Positions 1 to 12,345 of a stretch of DNA of 64,000 nt are shown in pieces. The position numbers and the translations under genes were made by a program. The notes under the pieces were generated by a model. It saw nothing but the letters and a program-made list of their open reading frames with translations, was not told where the DNA came from and searched no databases. This stretch comes from Craspedostauros australis (Eukaryota; Bacillariophyta; Bacillariophyceae; Mastogloiales; Achnanthaceae). Each line of letters starts with the position of its first letter. Position 1 is the first letter of the stretch. Where the stretch lies: contig JAMXDE010000077.1 of assembly GCA_026770025.1 (NCBI GenBank), positions 1 through 64,000 of the forward strand, given 5' to 3'.

Positions 1-231
1 GGCCGCCATGGACAGAGCCAAGTCCCCCGGCTTGCATATTGAGCTTGGCGATGAAGAAGATGAATCCCTTCGTTGGCACCTGTTCAGTATTGACCGCGCA
101 ACGTAGCAGTGCAGCGTCCTATCGATGACTTGGACCGTCCGCGCTTAGCTGGTACCCTTGCTGTTCTCAATCGTTTGTATTCGTCCGTGCGCTGAGTTCA
201 TCATCGGTGGTTACTCATCAGTATCATCGTC

Positions 232-2100
232 CTTTATTGATATGGGATCGCGTCGATGGACGGCGTAGTCGAAAGACACTTGCCGATTCTGTTTGAGTTG
301 CGCGATCCTCCCGCGAACGGGACCGACTCGATTCTGCCTGCTGGATGCGATCGGGGCGAGCAGTACGTGGTGCCTCCTGTAAAATTGGTCAGGACCTTGG
401 CGATCCACGGCCCTCCTCTAGAAGATTCTCGACTTCTCCGCGGAGATGATCGCCTCAGCTGTCGCGCACGTGTTGTCCCCGGAGACATGAATGAAGCGGG
501 TTTGCGCCTCGAGGACCATTCGGAGGGTGGATAGGTCGAATGTGGCGCGGATGTAATCGTCACACGCGAGGTCTCCTTACTGCGTGAGATCCGCTGACTT
601 GTGAGTGAGACATGAGCTCGACGATGTTCCTTGCGAAAGGCAAGGTGTAGCTGTCGCTGCCGGACACTCCGGGCACTGCTGGCGCTGCTTTTAGGACGTT
701 GCTTTGGGGCCAGTGCCATTCCCACTGGAAGTGATGTGGCTGTACGCAAGAATGTTGGTTTCTTGCAGGGCTGCTCCACGAGCTGGAGGGTGAAGAAGAT
801 GTTTCCCTCCGCACGTCCGTAGATCCTGGACGTGAACGGTTCCAGATCCTCGACCGGTGCGGTTGAGAATGATCGAGAGGCACTCCGCAATCTCCTGCTT
901 CGTGTGATGCGCCAGTACCAGGTCGTCCATTGGCGAGGATACTGATGCTTGGAAGCAGACGTCTCGGTCGCGGATTCATGTCGAAGGTTGGAACCCGCTG
1001 GCGTGCACAAAGTCTCAATCATCTTCCTGAGCGGGCTGTCGGCGTCCGATCCAAGAGCTCACCTGGGCTGTGAGGATTGGTGTCCTGGCGAACGGCACCG
1101 ATCATGAGGAAGTACTTTCAAATTCTTGTCGCAGAGGAAGGTCGAGATGAGATCGATGCTGACTTGCGAAGACCATTGCAGGTCATCGAGTAAGAGGATG
1201 ACCGGTCGCTGCTTCGTCGAGATGGCGTGCAGCAAACGTGTCAAGGTGTACCGCAGTTGATTCCACGCGACGTCAGCCTTGGCCCCAGAGCTGTTCCACT
1301 AGACGGTTTCATCTGAGCGGAAATCGGGAGCATCACCGGCGGACATCGATGCCACAGATTGGTGTTGTTTGATGTCACAATCGAGGCACCTTTTGCTGAA
1401 GGTTGCGGGCGGGTGCTGCTGAGAAGCTGATTCTTTGGTGGCTGGATTCAGCTGGGATTGTGGCAACGTTGCTGGTCTTGGCGTTGCCGGAGGAAAGCAA
1501 GTGTGAATAGCCGGGACCAGCTTGCTGATGATGTTTGCTTGGGAGCTAGGTGCTTGCGAATGCGGCGTCGGATCCGCTGTCGCTCGGCACTGGAGCTGTT
1601 CCCAACCTGCCGGCAGAAGTCGTTCAGGGCCTGGATGATGGCGGGAAAGGGTCGCTGTCCTGTATGTGCTCATCGGTCTTGCCTTGGATGAAGTAAGGAA
1701 GCAATGGGATGTCTCCATTGTCTGCATTGTCTCCATTGTCTGCTCCTGTTGCAGATCCTTGACGAATTGGTTGATCATCTTCGTCTTTCCGGTTCCGCTG
1801 GCTCCTCGCACGAAGACCACAGGGGTGGAGCACGAAATACCTTCATTTGCATTCGTAGATTGGCGGCGGTTGGAGATCCTGAATTGGGGTAGGCAATCAT
1901 TGTTGCTGGTTGCTGCTGTTGCCGTTCTCTGCCTCGTTGCTCCGTTCCAACATGTGCTGATACGCATTGCGAAGCTTCTTGAGTTCGGCATGACGTCCCA
2001 TCAACGGGATGTTGGAGAGGTTGAGCTTGGTCTCGAGCTCAGCGCTAAGTTCCTCCTCATTGTACCCATCATCGTAGAAGTCGTTGCCTGACGTGAACAC
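232..2100 (-). pseudogene. decayed P-loop ATPase (AAA_16 / Orc1-Cdc6-like predicted ATPase)
   Basis: Read on the minus strand, pieces of one ATPase lie in order but in different frames. They are an N-terminal segment with NIPLMGRHAELKKLRNAY (about 2010-1950), a Walker A GASGTGKTK (about 1805), a segment IPLLPYFIQGKTDEH then DPFPAIIQALNDFCRQVGN (about 1710-1610), a Walker B VILLLDDLQWSS (about 1190), FLMIGAVRQDTN just after it, and EIAECLSIILNRTGR with RIYGRAEGNIFF downstream (about 900-800). This order is that of the large predicted ATPases with an AAA_16 domain that are common in diatoms. At least four frame changes are needed, one of them beside a short ATGGAGACA-type tandem repeat, so as given it cannot make one protein. 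It may be a true pseudogene or may be damaged by consensus indels. Both ends are uncertain, and the gene may continue past the window start. Confidence 0.6.
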
Positions 2101-2638
2101 CTTTGATGGATCCCTTGTGTGTGTGCATTCCTAGCAGCAGCAGTAGTAGTAGCAGTAGTAATAGTACTGGTGCCAGCGCCAATACCAGCGGCAATACCAG
2201 TATCAGTGCCAGTGCCAGACCTTGTCTCTGCGAGGACTCGTCCATCTGCGACCGCAGTCATGGCTTTGTCCATGCTCATTGCAGTTGTCATCGTTTTGCT
2301 CATTGGTATTATATAATGGGCTTGCCTCGGATGCCAGCGATTGTGCATTGACTGATGGATGCTGTCGTTCTTGTTGCTGCTGCTCTTTTTGTGATGATTG
2401 GGTCAGCCTTGGTTGCGGCTTGCGTTTGGAAATGGTGGCGTGCTGACACGAGCGTTGGTGTTGGCATTTGAGGTGAGTGTTGGTGACCACTTGGCGTCAC
2501 CAACACTACCAACTCTACCTGGAGCGGTTCCAGCCATTTCGCCGCGCTTCATCCGCTCCCGGTCACCCTGATCCGCGCGAAGACAACTGTGGGAGAGATG
2601 AAGTGATACGAATAGACGGCCACTCCGTGAAGAACTCG

Positions 2639-2690
2639 TACGACCTCCAGGTCGCAGTTGATGCACTCACGATAACACTAGTTGTGGAGT
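2639..2690 (+). repeat. terminal inverted repeat, left copy, outer end (CG type)
   Basis: The 52-bp repeat begins TACGACCTCCAGGTCGC and ends TTGTGGAGT. It matches the other three ends of the two copies except for base 4 (G here, T at the inner ends). The tip CGACCT-CC-AGGTCG can fold into a six-base-pair hairpin with a two-base loop. The TA at its outer edge may be target DNA. Confidence 0.85.
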
Positions 2691-3788
2691 GTTTTTTGAG
2701 TTTTACTCGTGATGAGTCGTGATAAAGTAGACTAAATTAGAGCACACCCAAAACCATCCAAACAACTGCTTATGATGTTATATCTCAACAACGCACCATT
2801 TAAAATTAAAACTAGACAGTTCATTCGGACGCTTGGCTATCGTTTATTCTGAATATCTTAGTTAAATTTGTATGAACTTTATTTTTAATGTCGTTTTGGC
2901 TTGCTGTCTGTCAGGTGGTGGGTGCAAAAAATTCTCGATGGCACCATGCTGCCCTACCTTCAGCACCCATGATCATCATTATCATCCCTGGCATTTTCAC
3001 AATCTGCGCACCACACTGGCTCCGATACCCCCCATCTATCCACTCCATGAAGATCCTGCGCAGATAGCCCGCATCTCATACTCCAAACTGTCCCTGCACT
3101 GAAACGCAGAATTTTCGAACACCCGATTCCGACACGGATGCCGTTCGGATTTGGATCCGTATCTCGTCGATACGATCCTTGCAGCTCCTTCACATGCCCC
3201 TCATGCGTTCCCACATTCTCTGGCGACACACTGATGTGTTCAGAATGGGTGGGGCGCTCATACCTCCAAAGGTGCACCTCCATGTGATGATGCCATCATG
3301 ATGTTTTTCCGACACCCCAAAAAATCCCTTTCGTGTGCATCCAGGCTGCAGCCTCTTCCAGACCGTATCTGCGCAGGATACTTCGCCATGGCCATCTTGA
3401 GTTGATTCCTAACACATCTTGAATGGGTGGTTTGGCGATATGGGTGACTTTTCAATGGCACCCATCACCAGCGAAGTCACGTGATGTGTCCGCCGCCACC
3501 CGCCAAAAAACTCTTGCCCGCCACTTGTTTCTTGCGGAGGGCACCTTCCAGGCCACCCCCGACCCTCAAACTTCGTGTGCATCTTCACCGTATCCTCTTG
3601 GATACGTCTTGCCCATCCATGGTCGTTGGAATGGCCTGTGCATTCCAGGCAGAGACCATATCCAATGAGCATATTTTCCTCCGAATCGTGCCGTGTGCGC
3701 GTGGGCCTGCCACGGCCCCAAATAAGCCAAGATGACATCCCGCTCTCGCTCATCCACCAAACTTTCCATGGCGGTTCCGCCTATGCCC

Positions 3789-4028
3789 TCAGATCTTGCA
3801 CTGGACCGCTGGTTGTGGCAGTGCCGTCGATGCCATTCGACAGCGCTTGTGGAGTTTTGTTGTGTTTCTCCATTGTCGTGTTGTTGTGTTGTGTTTGGTG
3901 TTCTCAAACAGTTTTTGCTGTTGGGGGCCATGGAGATTAACCACAATTCTACCAAATGTGCCAACCAATGCGAACATTTTTCGAGTCCCGAATTGCACCT
4001 CCATTCCACAACGACACAGCGAAGGCAC
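3789..4028 (-). CDS. unassigned small ORF with Cys cluster (left copy)
   Basis: This minus-strand open frame is the counterpart of the one at 20548-20865 in the right copy. Just upstream of its listed start the open frame also encodes CFRCPFCEEDFVPSLCRCGM, a CxxCxxC...CxC cluster that could bind zinc. There is no good ATG before the cluster, and part of the tail is low-complexity Thr/Gln. Conservation between the two copies says little because they are almost identical. It could be an exon, a decayed gene or chance. Confidence 0.2.
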   Translation of the reverse strand: MPSLCRCGMEVQFGTRKMFALVGTFGRIVVNLHGPQQQKLFENTKHNTTTRQWRNTTKLHKRCRMASTALPQPAVQCKI

Positions 4029-4250
4029 AAAATCCTCCTCACAAAATGGACAACGGAAACATTGCGCATCTGCGACGAGCTGCTGTTGATTCTCTGCTGC
4101 TTGTAGTCATAGCTTACACAGAATGTAGAATGACTGTGACCTTCCCACAAAAGGAAAGAGTGGATGGTACAAGGCACCTTGTGACCATCCTCCTGTGTTG
4201 TTCATGCCGTTCTGTGGTGCGCTGCGCCGTGCTGCGCGTCAATGACTGGT

Positions 4251-4300
4251 GCTGTGCTGTGCTGTGCTGTGCTGTGCTGTGCTGTGCTGTGCTGTGCTGT
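4251..4300 (+). repeat. (GCTGT)10 microsatellite
   Basis: Ten pentamer copies are visible. The counterpart in the right copy (20361-20405, ACAGC) has nine, so unit number is one of the few differences between the arms. Confidence 0.9.
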
Positions 4301-4885
4301 TCTCCTTGTGTGCCTGGTGTGCGTCGCGACCAGCCAATCTCGTACAATCAGCTTGCAACCTCTATTGACACACAGCTAGTATTCACCATGAGTTCCCTTG
4401 TTGTTAGACCATGTGTGCTGAATCAATCCAATCGTTGTTCGAGTTTTGAGTCCTTTGTGTCAGTCACACTTCGTTTCGAAAGATCCAAGAAAACTACTCG
4501 ATAGAATTCGGAAAATGTGATGCGGGTTTCAGACCCAAGACAAAATTAGGAAGATGATCCAAGAGGATCAAAGAGACTCTATTAGACCTCCAAACATGTG
4601 TCATTGCACATGTTTGGACACAGATACACTAATTAGCAAGAGTAACCAGAAGTTTGGCATGGTTACAACACGATGGACAATGGTGAATAGCACCATTAGT
4701 GGAGCCAAGAAGTAGAAAACAGGAAGATGATGAGCTCTTATTGATGAGCTCATAATCTCAACAAACTTAACTTTGTAAACCATCACTTCAAACAAGCACA
4801 CACAATAACACAGTTCTATCAACCTTCACCAACATTGGACGTAGTTGTATCATCCCGCAACCACTGAACTCTTCACCTCGCAAGC

Positions 4886-7431
4886 ATGCTGCGCGCTGGT
4901 GACTGTGTGAAGGTGGCATCCCACCAGAGCTCAAGCGGCAGGGTCCATGACCTGGGCGTATGTCATGTTGATTTTGCAATGAAGCAGACCACGGACGGCG
5001 CTACAGTCAAACGCAATGGGCCTCTTGCACCAGGAGAGGTGGCAATGGTCATGGTGACCCCAGTGATGGGGCAGAGCCGAATGTATGTTGTTCGCGAGGA
5101 TCTGTGCACACCACACAGCCTCGCTACCTTCGCACGGACTCGCACTGCTGGAGGCCTTGCTAAGCCTTCCCTCCTTTCTCCCCAGCATCACTCCGTCGCT
5201 GCCACGCGTGTCAACAACAAGGCTAAGCCCCCCACACCATCCCCAACTACCACAGAATCGCAAGAAGCCAAAATCGCCGCTTTTCTCGAGGTCTCGCGGC
5301 GTCAGAAAGCAACAGCAATCGCCCAGCTCACGAACCAGATGAAGAAAGGCGCGAAAAACAAAAGGATGGTTGCGAAAGGATGGAGGGCATAGTATTGCTA
5401 AGCCTGGTAATCCTAGCAAGCGCCTTGACAAAGAAGACAATCGGAACTACACTGTTCTCTATTTCAATTTGGGTGGGATTCCTGAACATGCAGAGTTGAT
5501 CGCCCATGCATGGGGTATCAACCGCACCACAGTGGGGCGCAACATTGTGAAATTCCAAACGGAGACGCTCGAATGCAAGAAGCGAAGTGACGCAGGCAGC
5601 AGCATCTTCACCTGCCCCATCAAGCAACGACAGTACTTCACGCAGCGCGCAGCCTTTGAGAACAACTACGTCTTCGACATCCAGAGCAACAGTTCAAGAA
5701 CGACGAAATTGCTTCTGCCTATGCCTCTGCTTCGCCGGAAGAGCTGGCATCCGCAAAAGCGCTGGCTGATTTGTGGTTGGAGCGTGGTCCCTTCCTGCAA
5801 TTTGAGCTCCAGGATGTGTTGCGACGGTGCAATGGCGCAATCTCGTGGGACAGAATTGCATGGAAACTGGCAGGCAGCGGAAACCCGCAAGTCGTTGGTC
5901 CGAAGTGTATTCGCAAATTCGTCATGGGATTGGAAGGCAGTGAGTACCGTTCTACAACAATACTCCCTCTGATCAATGGCACCACTACAGCAAAGCGCGA
6001 CATCTGGGCTCAGGACTTCTGTGTGTTCTGGGAATCAGCTGAGCTGTTTGAGAATACGCAAGTTGTCCTTGTCCACATGGACGAAAAGTGGTTCTACTCC
6101 ATTGTCGCTCGCATGCATCTGAAACATGTGCCCAGATGGGAGTTAAGCCTGTGAAGCAGACTGTGCATCACAAGTGTCACATTGACAAGACCATGGCAAT
6201 TGCATCAACAGCATTTGCCCCAACAAATAACTGTTTTGCGAAAGGAGGAAAGGCGTATAAGGTGAACTTCGAACGTGTTGGGCGCATGGTCCGAGCGCAG
6301 AAGACCACGTACAAGCGAACTTGGGTCTCGCCGACCAAGTACAAGCACCTTCCTGATCCCGAGAAAATCTCTCGCAAGAAGGGTGAACTGTACTTCCAAC
6401 CACTGGAAATCACGGGCAGCAAGGAAACAGATGGTCATCGTGTTAAGCCCAAGCCGAAGTACAGCCTCAAGAAATTCTTCCGCGAAAAAGAACTCCCCGC
6501 ACTGGATTCGCTCGCCAGCAAAATCAAGGCCGAAACCGGAAAGAACGTGGTGATTCGGTACCAGATGGATGGCGCAGGGCCACACAGAGACACGGAGCTA
6601 CTTAGATTCATCAACAAGGAGTTCGACAGTCGCGGATGGCACTTACGACTGCAACCACCAAATTCTCCCATCACGAATGTGAAAGACGATGCGATATTCC
6701 CAGCGATGTCAAAACACGTGTCAGCATATCAAGGTGAGCACCATGGAAGCCGATTGCTTACCACTGAGGCATTGTGGAATGCTTGTGGAACCTGTTGGAA
6801 ACAATTCAAGCTGGACAAGGTGGCTAGCGCGTATGTTCGCCACCATCAGATTGCCTACGCAATTTGTGCTGCAAAAGGAGGTGACGAATTTGTGACGGAG
6901 CGCAAGGGACTGCACATGAATGTGCGGAAACAAACGTCCACGGAATTCGACAAAGAGGGCAACAAGATCGGCGTTACCGTGTCTCACACGGACTTCGTGT
7001 TGGAGGAGGATGAGGCTACCCGCGCGACCACCAACAAACCAACTGCAACAGACAACAAAGGCAAATCAGCTGACTTCAAATACGCCAAGCCCGACATCAA
7101 AGGTATGTACGATGATGCGCTCAAGGTGATGGCTGTCAGTGGACTGCAGTGCCTGAAAACGAATCTGCCAACAACCAGCAGCCTCATTCCGTTGCTGGAG
7201 AAGCAAATCGTTGCGACAACCAGAGCCAACGAGGAGGCTGAGCAACAGAAGAAAGACGAGAAGAGAAAGAAGCAACCCAGCAAGAGCAAAGCCGACATCA
7301 TTGAGCCTTGCAACAACAACAGCAAAGCCAAAGCAGCACCCACCATGAACACATTCGAAGTGGCCATGTTCGTTGGCAAGGACGAGCATCACAGCAAAGC
7401 AGAGCAGGATACCAACACAGCAGAGATGTAG
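4886..7431 (+). pseudogene. Tc1/mariner-type transposase, left copy, frameshifted
   Basis: This is the same gene as the intact 848-codon frame at 17228-19774, but here it is split into four open frames (4886-5392, 5370-5972, 5771-6154, 6088-7431). Comparison with the right copy shows three one-base changes. One A is extra in the A run at about 5354-5358, one A is missing in the run at about 5661-5663, and one C is missing in the run at about 6130-6133. All three are in homopolymers and no substitution was noticed. The catalytic motifs (DEKWF near 6079, QMDGAGPH near 6564, QPPNSP...NVKDD near 6650-6690) are still present in their frames. Either this copy is recently dead or the breaks are consensus errors; the near identity of the arms makes the second quite possible. 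Confidence 0.85.
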
Positions 7432-8820
7432 CTGCAAATCAAAGTAGTAGTATTATATGTTATAGGCACACCTGTGATTGGAGTGCCTGTGTGCACATCG
7501 TCTGTTTGATGGCATGGAGGATTGTGATGTGTGATGTGTGGTGTGTGGTGTGGTGTGTGGTGTGGTGTGTGGTGTGGTGTGTGGTGTGGTGTGGTGTGGT
7601 GTGGTGTGGTGTGGTGTGGTGTGGTGTGGTGTGGTGTGGTGTGTGATGTTTGTTTTGTGTTTTGTGACGAGTGGTGTGAATTGTGTGACGCGGACCGTAT
7701 TTTTGTGTCGTGAATGGTGTGCGTCGTGGAGCCATCGCGTCGTGGAGCCGGCACGTTGTGTTGTGCCGTTCTGGTCGGAAAATTTCCATCCGAACCACAC
7801 ACAAAAACGCTCCAAGGCCTCAACTGCGTCGATCGGAGCGCCAGCACAATCGGTGTGTGTCGCACAAACCAATCGAATGGCAAAGCCTCCTCTTGGTTGG
7901 TACCGCACTCGTACATCTGTACCACATCGTGCCATGCCAGTATTCCGCTTTCTCTTCATCACACATGTGCAACCCTCGCGATCGTTGCTGCCATCAAGTC
8001 CAAGCGTCTGTACTCGTCACTGGAGCACCAACGATGCATCCTCTGATCATTCATCTCTGCTCGTGCCCTGCCGACGGCGCTGCCACTAGCACAATCGTCA
8101 TGTATTGGTAGAGTAGAGTAGAGTAGAGTAGAGCGCAACGAATCCACACCATACCATGCTCATATGCTATACTATGCTATGTTGTGATGTGCTAGTGCAG
8201 CTCCTATAATATGTTACATTCGATGAGCTATTCCGTCGTCTGCGTGCTGAAGACGAACACGCAGGATGCCCCCTTCTGCAGATACAGACGTTCTGGGTAA
8301 CCAAACGTGGCATCACCGAGTCTTCGTTTTAGTTCGCACATAACGTTTCCTCGCTGAGCTGGCCTCGAACAAGACAAGTTTAGAATACTCGACGAGTTGG
8401 TACGACAAGAACGCAAGTGCACTCGTATGGATGTCTGGACGGAGTGGTTGAAACTGTAGTCAAGTTGTGTGGTTCATCTTCGGATATGCTCCCTTGAAGT
8501 CATGGGCAAAGGTACCATATCATGCTATACTAGCACATGGAAGTACGAGAATGCACAACTGGCAAGGCGCAGCACAGCACAGGATGCAAACGATTGTTCC
8601 ATGACTGTATTGTAACATGTATTCTATTCTTCGATCATCGTGCCATATGCAACGATGGAGTTGAGTTGAGCCATTCGTTCTGAATATGGATCGCATCCAT
8701 GCTGTCTTGCCGCTGCGGAAGATGCGACCGTATGAGCATGGGCGTACATGTGGATACGTTGTGATGTTTGTACTCCCACTCCTGTTCGCGCCCTGAGAGT
8801 GCGGTCAGCCATTTCATTTT
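7432..8820. other. intergenic part between transposase and cargo, left copy
   Basis: No gene is recognised. It contains the GTGGT/GTGTGGT tract at about 7530-7642 and a (TAGAG)5 tract at about 8108-8132. The same DNA is at 15825-17227 in reverse. The long frames across it are microsatellite translations. Confidence 0.6.
7530..7642 (+). repeat. GTGGT-type microsatellite tract
   Basis: An irregular tandem tract of GTGTGGT and GTGGT units. The reverse copy at about 17002-17128 is longer by a few units. Confidence 0.9.
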
Positions 8821-11542
8821 TCAAGAGCATGCATCGTTATTTTGTCCAGGGCAGTCGTTGGATGGGCTGTCGATGGTGTAGGTCCAGCCAGGAGAGCCGC
8901 TGCACATGTCTGTCGCCATGCAGTCCTGACAGTTGCTTGGAGCCGCGCAGGTGTTCGCCGCCACGACCAGATCATCAACCGCCAAGTTGGAGTTTGCAAC
9001 ACCGTTACAGCTGTCTTGTGACAAGCATGTGCCACTGCCGATGGTGATACAACCGAGAGTCTTGAACGGGCCAGCGTGAACATTCTGACTAGCGCGTTGT
9101 CCCTCACAAGCGTTCATCCCCACGTCGATGTTGGCAAGCGTAGGTGTGGCGATACTGGGAGACTGGTCGGCGCAAATTCCAAGGCCTTTGCAGCCGTCCC
9201 CGCCATTTCATCCTGCGTGTTGGGTCCAGATGTTACCATAGATGTTCTGCCCAAGATTCTCGCAGCTGTTTGTGCTGGTTCATGCGGCTGGCCCGATGAT
9301 CTGGTAGCCAATGGTGGCCGTGGCACTGGGAGGGCTGGAAAAAGATCCAAGATTCTTGCAGGATTTTGGTCCCAGACAGCTGCTGAGGATGATGGCATCC
9401 TTCGAAACCTCTTCGCAGGAACTATCACTTGCACATGAGTCCAGGGTGATGATGATGTCGCCCCTGAGAGTCCAACCGAGAGTTCCTCAGCGGCAGGCCC
9501 TGCCCACAGCACCGCATCTCGTGGATAGGCTTGCGGCGTTCGCAGTGAGAAGGATGCCATCGCCTTCGAGAGCAGTGAGGATGGCTGCGATTGCTTGGGG
9601 GTCATTCTTGATGCGATCAAATCGTACCTGCGCCTGTTGCTGCGACGTCCGGCTGCCTTGGTCGTCATCGCATCCGAAGATGCTTTTCACGAACCTGTCC
9701 TTGTTCGTTGGGAGAGACTCGTTGTTGTTGACGAATTGTGCGCATGTGCCCACATCATCATCGCAGAGGACGACTTGTCTGGAGGTGAAGCCCGCAGTAA
9801 CCTCCCCAGCCTCATTCAAGCAAAGGGTCTGCAGGGTGGTCTTGTTGATGGTTGGGGAGTTTGTTGGAACAAAAGTTGACAGATCGGATGGCTGCTCTGT
9901 CGGAATCATCGTTGGGGTATCGCTTGCCAGCGGAGAAGGGGGCGAAAGTTGGGCAATCTGTTGGGCGTTGGTCTTTGTTGATGCAGAATTGATCGACCCT
10001 TTTCACTGGTTGGGTCGCCATCGACGTCTTTGGGGCAGGCGACGGCAGCATCGTAGATAATGAAGACTTCGTCGCTGTCGCAGTTGGTTTTTGTCATGCA
10101 TTCGTAGCATGCGCCGCTGCTGTCACAGCCATAGTCTGGCACAATGATGTCAGTTGTCACTGAGTCACCGAATCCCAATCCCGGGCAAGCGTAGGCTGCG
10201 GCGCAGGCATTGTCGCCGATGCTCAAGCTGCCCTGAATCTTCGCAGGTGATGGCAACGATGTGCATGTGCAGTCGTAGTAACCGCTCGCATGTGCTGCGG
10301 TGCATGCATATTCACCAAGGCATGCGTTGAACCCAATTCTGACGTGGCTCTGGGAACGGCTGGGCCCGTACTGTTCAACGCGGTAGCCAACGCTCGCACA
10401 GGCGTAGGGTCCAACGCAGGCGCCGCTTTGTATGATGGCGTCTCTGTAGGAGTATGTGCCAGCAAGGACGCAGGAAAGATAATCAGTGCAGGCCAGTTGA
10501 CCAATGAAGGTGACACCGTATGTTGGGTGAGGACCATAGCAATTGGAAACATAAAGAGAGTTCATGCCGGCGCATACCCCTTTGCTGGTACAGGATGAAG
10601 CCAGGACCAATGTGTTTCGTCCCATCCTGTCGCAAGATCCAGACCCAATGCAGGCAGTGGTGGCAATGGTCATGAAACTGTAACCGTCGGCGCTGGTACA
10701 GTGATACTTCTCTGCACAGCTTGGAGCCCCAGCGTCCTGGCACATGTAGTAGATGTCCTCGCCACCGAGAGCTGTGAGCAGAGTGGTGCCGGCGGCGGAC
10801 AATAGCTTCAGCTCCTCAGCTAGCAAGGGGCTGGACGCATATCGGTTGAATAGCTTGTGCGCATCCCCCTCGGTCAAGAGGCCAGCGCATGCAAAGTAAT
10901 TCTGCAATCCTGGTGTGCTTCGAACAGCAGTGACGGCCTTGCGGTACGATGTCTTGGATGGATTGCAGATGATGGTCTTTGGCTCGGATGCCTCCGGCAG
11001 AAAGCATGGCGGTGCAACATCTGGCTCGCAGGCCACGGAGATGCTGGAATCAAATGCAAACGAGATGGTTGTCGGTGCAGATGTAGGCCCTGATGTCGGC
11101 ATGCTGGTTGCTCCGCCTGTTGGCTGGTCAGTCGGTGATGAGGTAGGCCTCAGGGTTGGATTGCTGGTCGGCAAGGCAACTGGCCGCCCAGTTGGCCTTG
11201 AAGTTGGTGCCCCAGTTGGTGGCAAGGTTGGTGTAGAAGTCGGTGTTGTCGTCATTATTCAGGCCAACGCAGTTGGTGCCAATGTAGGAGAGCTGGTAGG
11301 CGAACTGGTTGGTGCCACACTGGGATTGCTGCTTGATTGTTGGACGGTGCTCCCGTCTGTTTGTTACCCTTGACGTTCTTTGGAATGAAACCGCCGTCGC
11401 CCTTCAGCAGTCTGGTTGCCTGCATCGCAACATGAAGTTCGTTGGTTGGGTCAATCAATCTATGGCCGCGAAGGATGGCATCGATCGTCTTGCATTTGGC
11501 GAGCAAGATCGCCGTGATGGTAACTGCCTTGAAGTTGAGCAT
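8821..11542 (-). pseudogene. cargo gene, Thr-Pro stalk plus Cys-repeat surface-type protein, left copy
   Basis: This is the reverse counterpart of 13102-15824 and shares its breaks: the in-frame TGA after the first Thr-Pro block, the frame changes at GAAAAGGG and CCCCC runs, and the later in-frame TGA codons (including those at 9280-9282 and 9208-9210). It has one extra one-base loss of its own in the stalk (CTTGATTG against CTTGGATTG, near 11336). The main open piece is 9906-11255 (449 codons). Function and alternatives are given under the right copy. Confidence 0.7.
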
Positions 11543-12246
11543 CTTCGGTTTCCACGTGATCTTTGCTTGGTTGTGGTTTGCTGGAATGCTGTTTCTTTCC
11601 TCTCGAATTTGGACAAGCGGTTTACTATTGCTCGTATTTGCTTCGAGGCTCCTTCACACTCGTGGCTGGATCGGTACTTTCGGTTGTGTTGATGTCGTCC
11701 CTTGCGCCTTGGCGTTCATGCAGGAGGATCGTGCTGCACGGTTGCGCAGGATGCATACCGTACCACGTTGATCATGTGCGCACCGCATGTTATCGGAGAA
11801 GAAAAATGGAAACAGCAACAGTGGCAAGAATGTGGATTGGCTGAGCTGTGCATGCATCATTCACAGGATTGGCAGCCGAGGTGAAGACGATGTTGTGGTG
11901 ATTGGCGAAGCACTGTCGTCTGCGTCGTACAGATTGCCAATGCGCTTCGTTGTATTCCGAGACGATTGGATGTTGCTGGTTTCCATTGTGAGACTGGTCA
12001 ACGTGGAGTGTTGTTGGCTGTCCTGGCCTGGCACATTCTGTTGTCGCCGCGCGCAGTCATCATCTTGTCTTGCGGAGGAAGAGTCACACGATGTCTCTTC
12101 CTCTGTTGTGACTCGTTTCTCATGACGTGGAATACGTTCCCTGTGACGTAGAAGACGGATCAGCGAGAGCAAACACACAATAGCTCTAAATATCCAATCG
12201 CCGTTTCTCCCAAAAGCAAGCAAACCAGTGACAACAAGGGGCCAAA
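11543..12246. other. cargo-side end of left copy
   Basis: This lies between the cargo gene start and the inner inverted repeat. The only longer frame is minus strand 11861-12253 (130 codons, first in-frame start GTG) with a hydrophobic stretch FWPLVVTGLLAFG and a Ser/Thr/Arg-rich tail. There is no ATG near its start and no recognised family. It probably holds the cargo promoter and leader. Confidence 0.35.
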
Positions 12247-12298
12247 ACTCCACAACTAGTGTTATCGTGAGTGCATCAACTGCGACCTGGAGGTAGTA
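12247..12298 (-). repeat. terminal inverted repeat, left copy, inner end (CT type)
   Basis: The inverse of the 52-bp repeat, with T at base 4 (TACTACC). It is the cargo-side end of the left copy. Confidence 0.85.
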
Positions 12299-12345
12299 TT
12301 CGCAACCGGACGACTATCTGCGCCATGTTCGTGCCACGCCACACT
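12299..12345. other. 47-bp unique spacer at palindrome centre
   Basis: A single-copy sequence between the two inner inverted repeats, starting TTCGCAACCGG and ending CCACGCCACACT. It is bounded by TA on both sides. It does not look like a long-read adapter hairpin and I cannot find it elsewhere in the window. Confidence 0.85.

Larger units (their letters stand above)
2691..4885. other. 5' non-transposase part of left transposon copy
   Basis: This stretch lies between the outer inverted repeat and the transposase start. It holds only short open frames, including the minus-strand Cys-cluster frame at 3789-4028, and a (GCTGT)10 microsatellite at 4251-4300. The same DNA is at 19775-21964 in the right copy. 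No recognised gene is seen. Confidence 0.5.
2639..12298 (+). mobile_element. giant mariner-like DNA transposon, left copy
   Basis: A 9,660-bp unit starts with TACGACCTCCAGGTCGC and ends with the inverse of TACTACCTCCAGGTCGC, and is flanked by or begins with TA at both ends. Its terminal inverted repeats match over about 50 bp with one mismatch. It carries a broken Tc1/mariner-type transposase (plus strand, 4886-7431) and a broken cargo gene (minus strand, 8821-11542), convergent to each other. A nearly identical copy in reverse orientation lies at 12346-22016. TA target sites agree with the Tc1/mariner transposase. The size is far above the usual few kilobases for that superfamily. Confidence 0.85.

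Noticed and set aside
7530-7642. Possible CRISPR or satellite array
   Set aside because: Direct pentamer/heptamer microsatellite without spacers, in a eukaryote.
7308-7962. His/Thr- and Val/Trp/Cys-rich frames across the GTGGT tract
   Set aside because: Translations of a microsatellite; the same appear in every frame and in the mirror copy.
12299-12345. Spacer as a missed long-read hairpin adapter
   Set aside because: The sequence does not resemble the adapter I know, and the duplication borders fall exactly on transposon ends, which a random fold-back read would not do. Read data are still needed.
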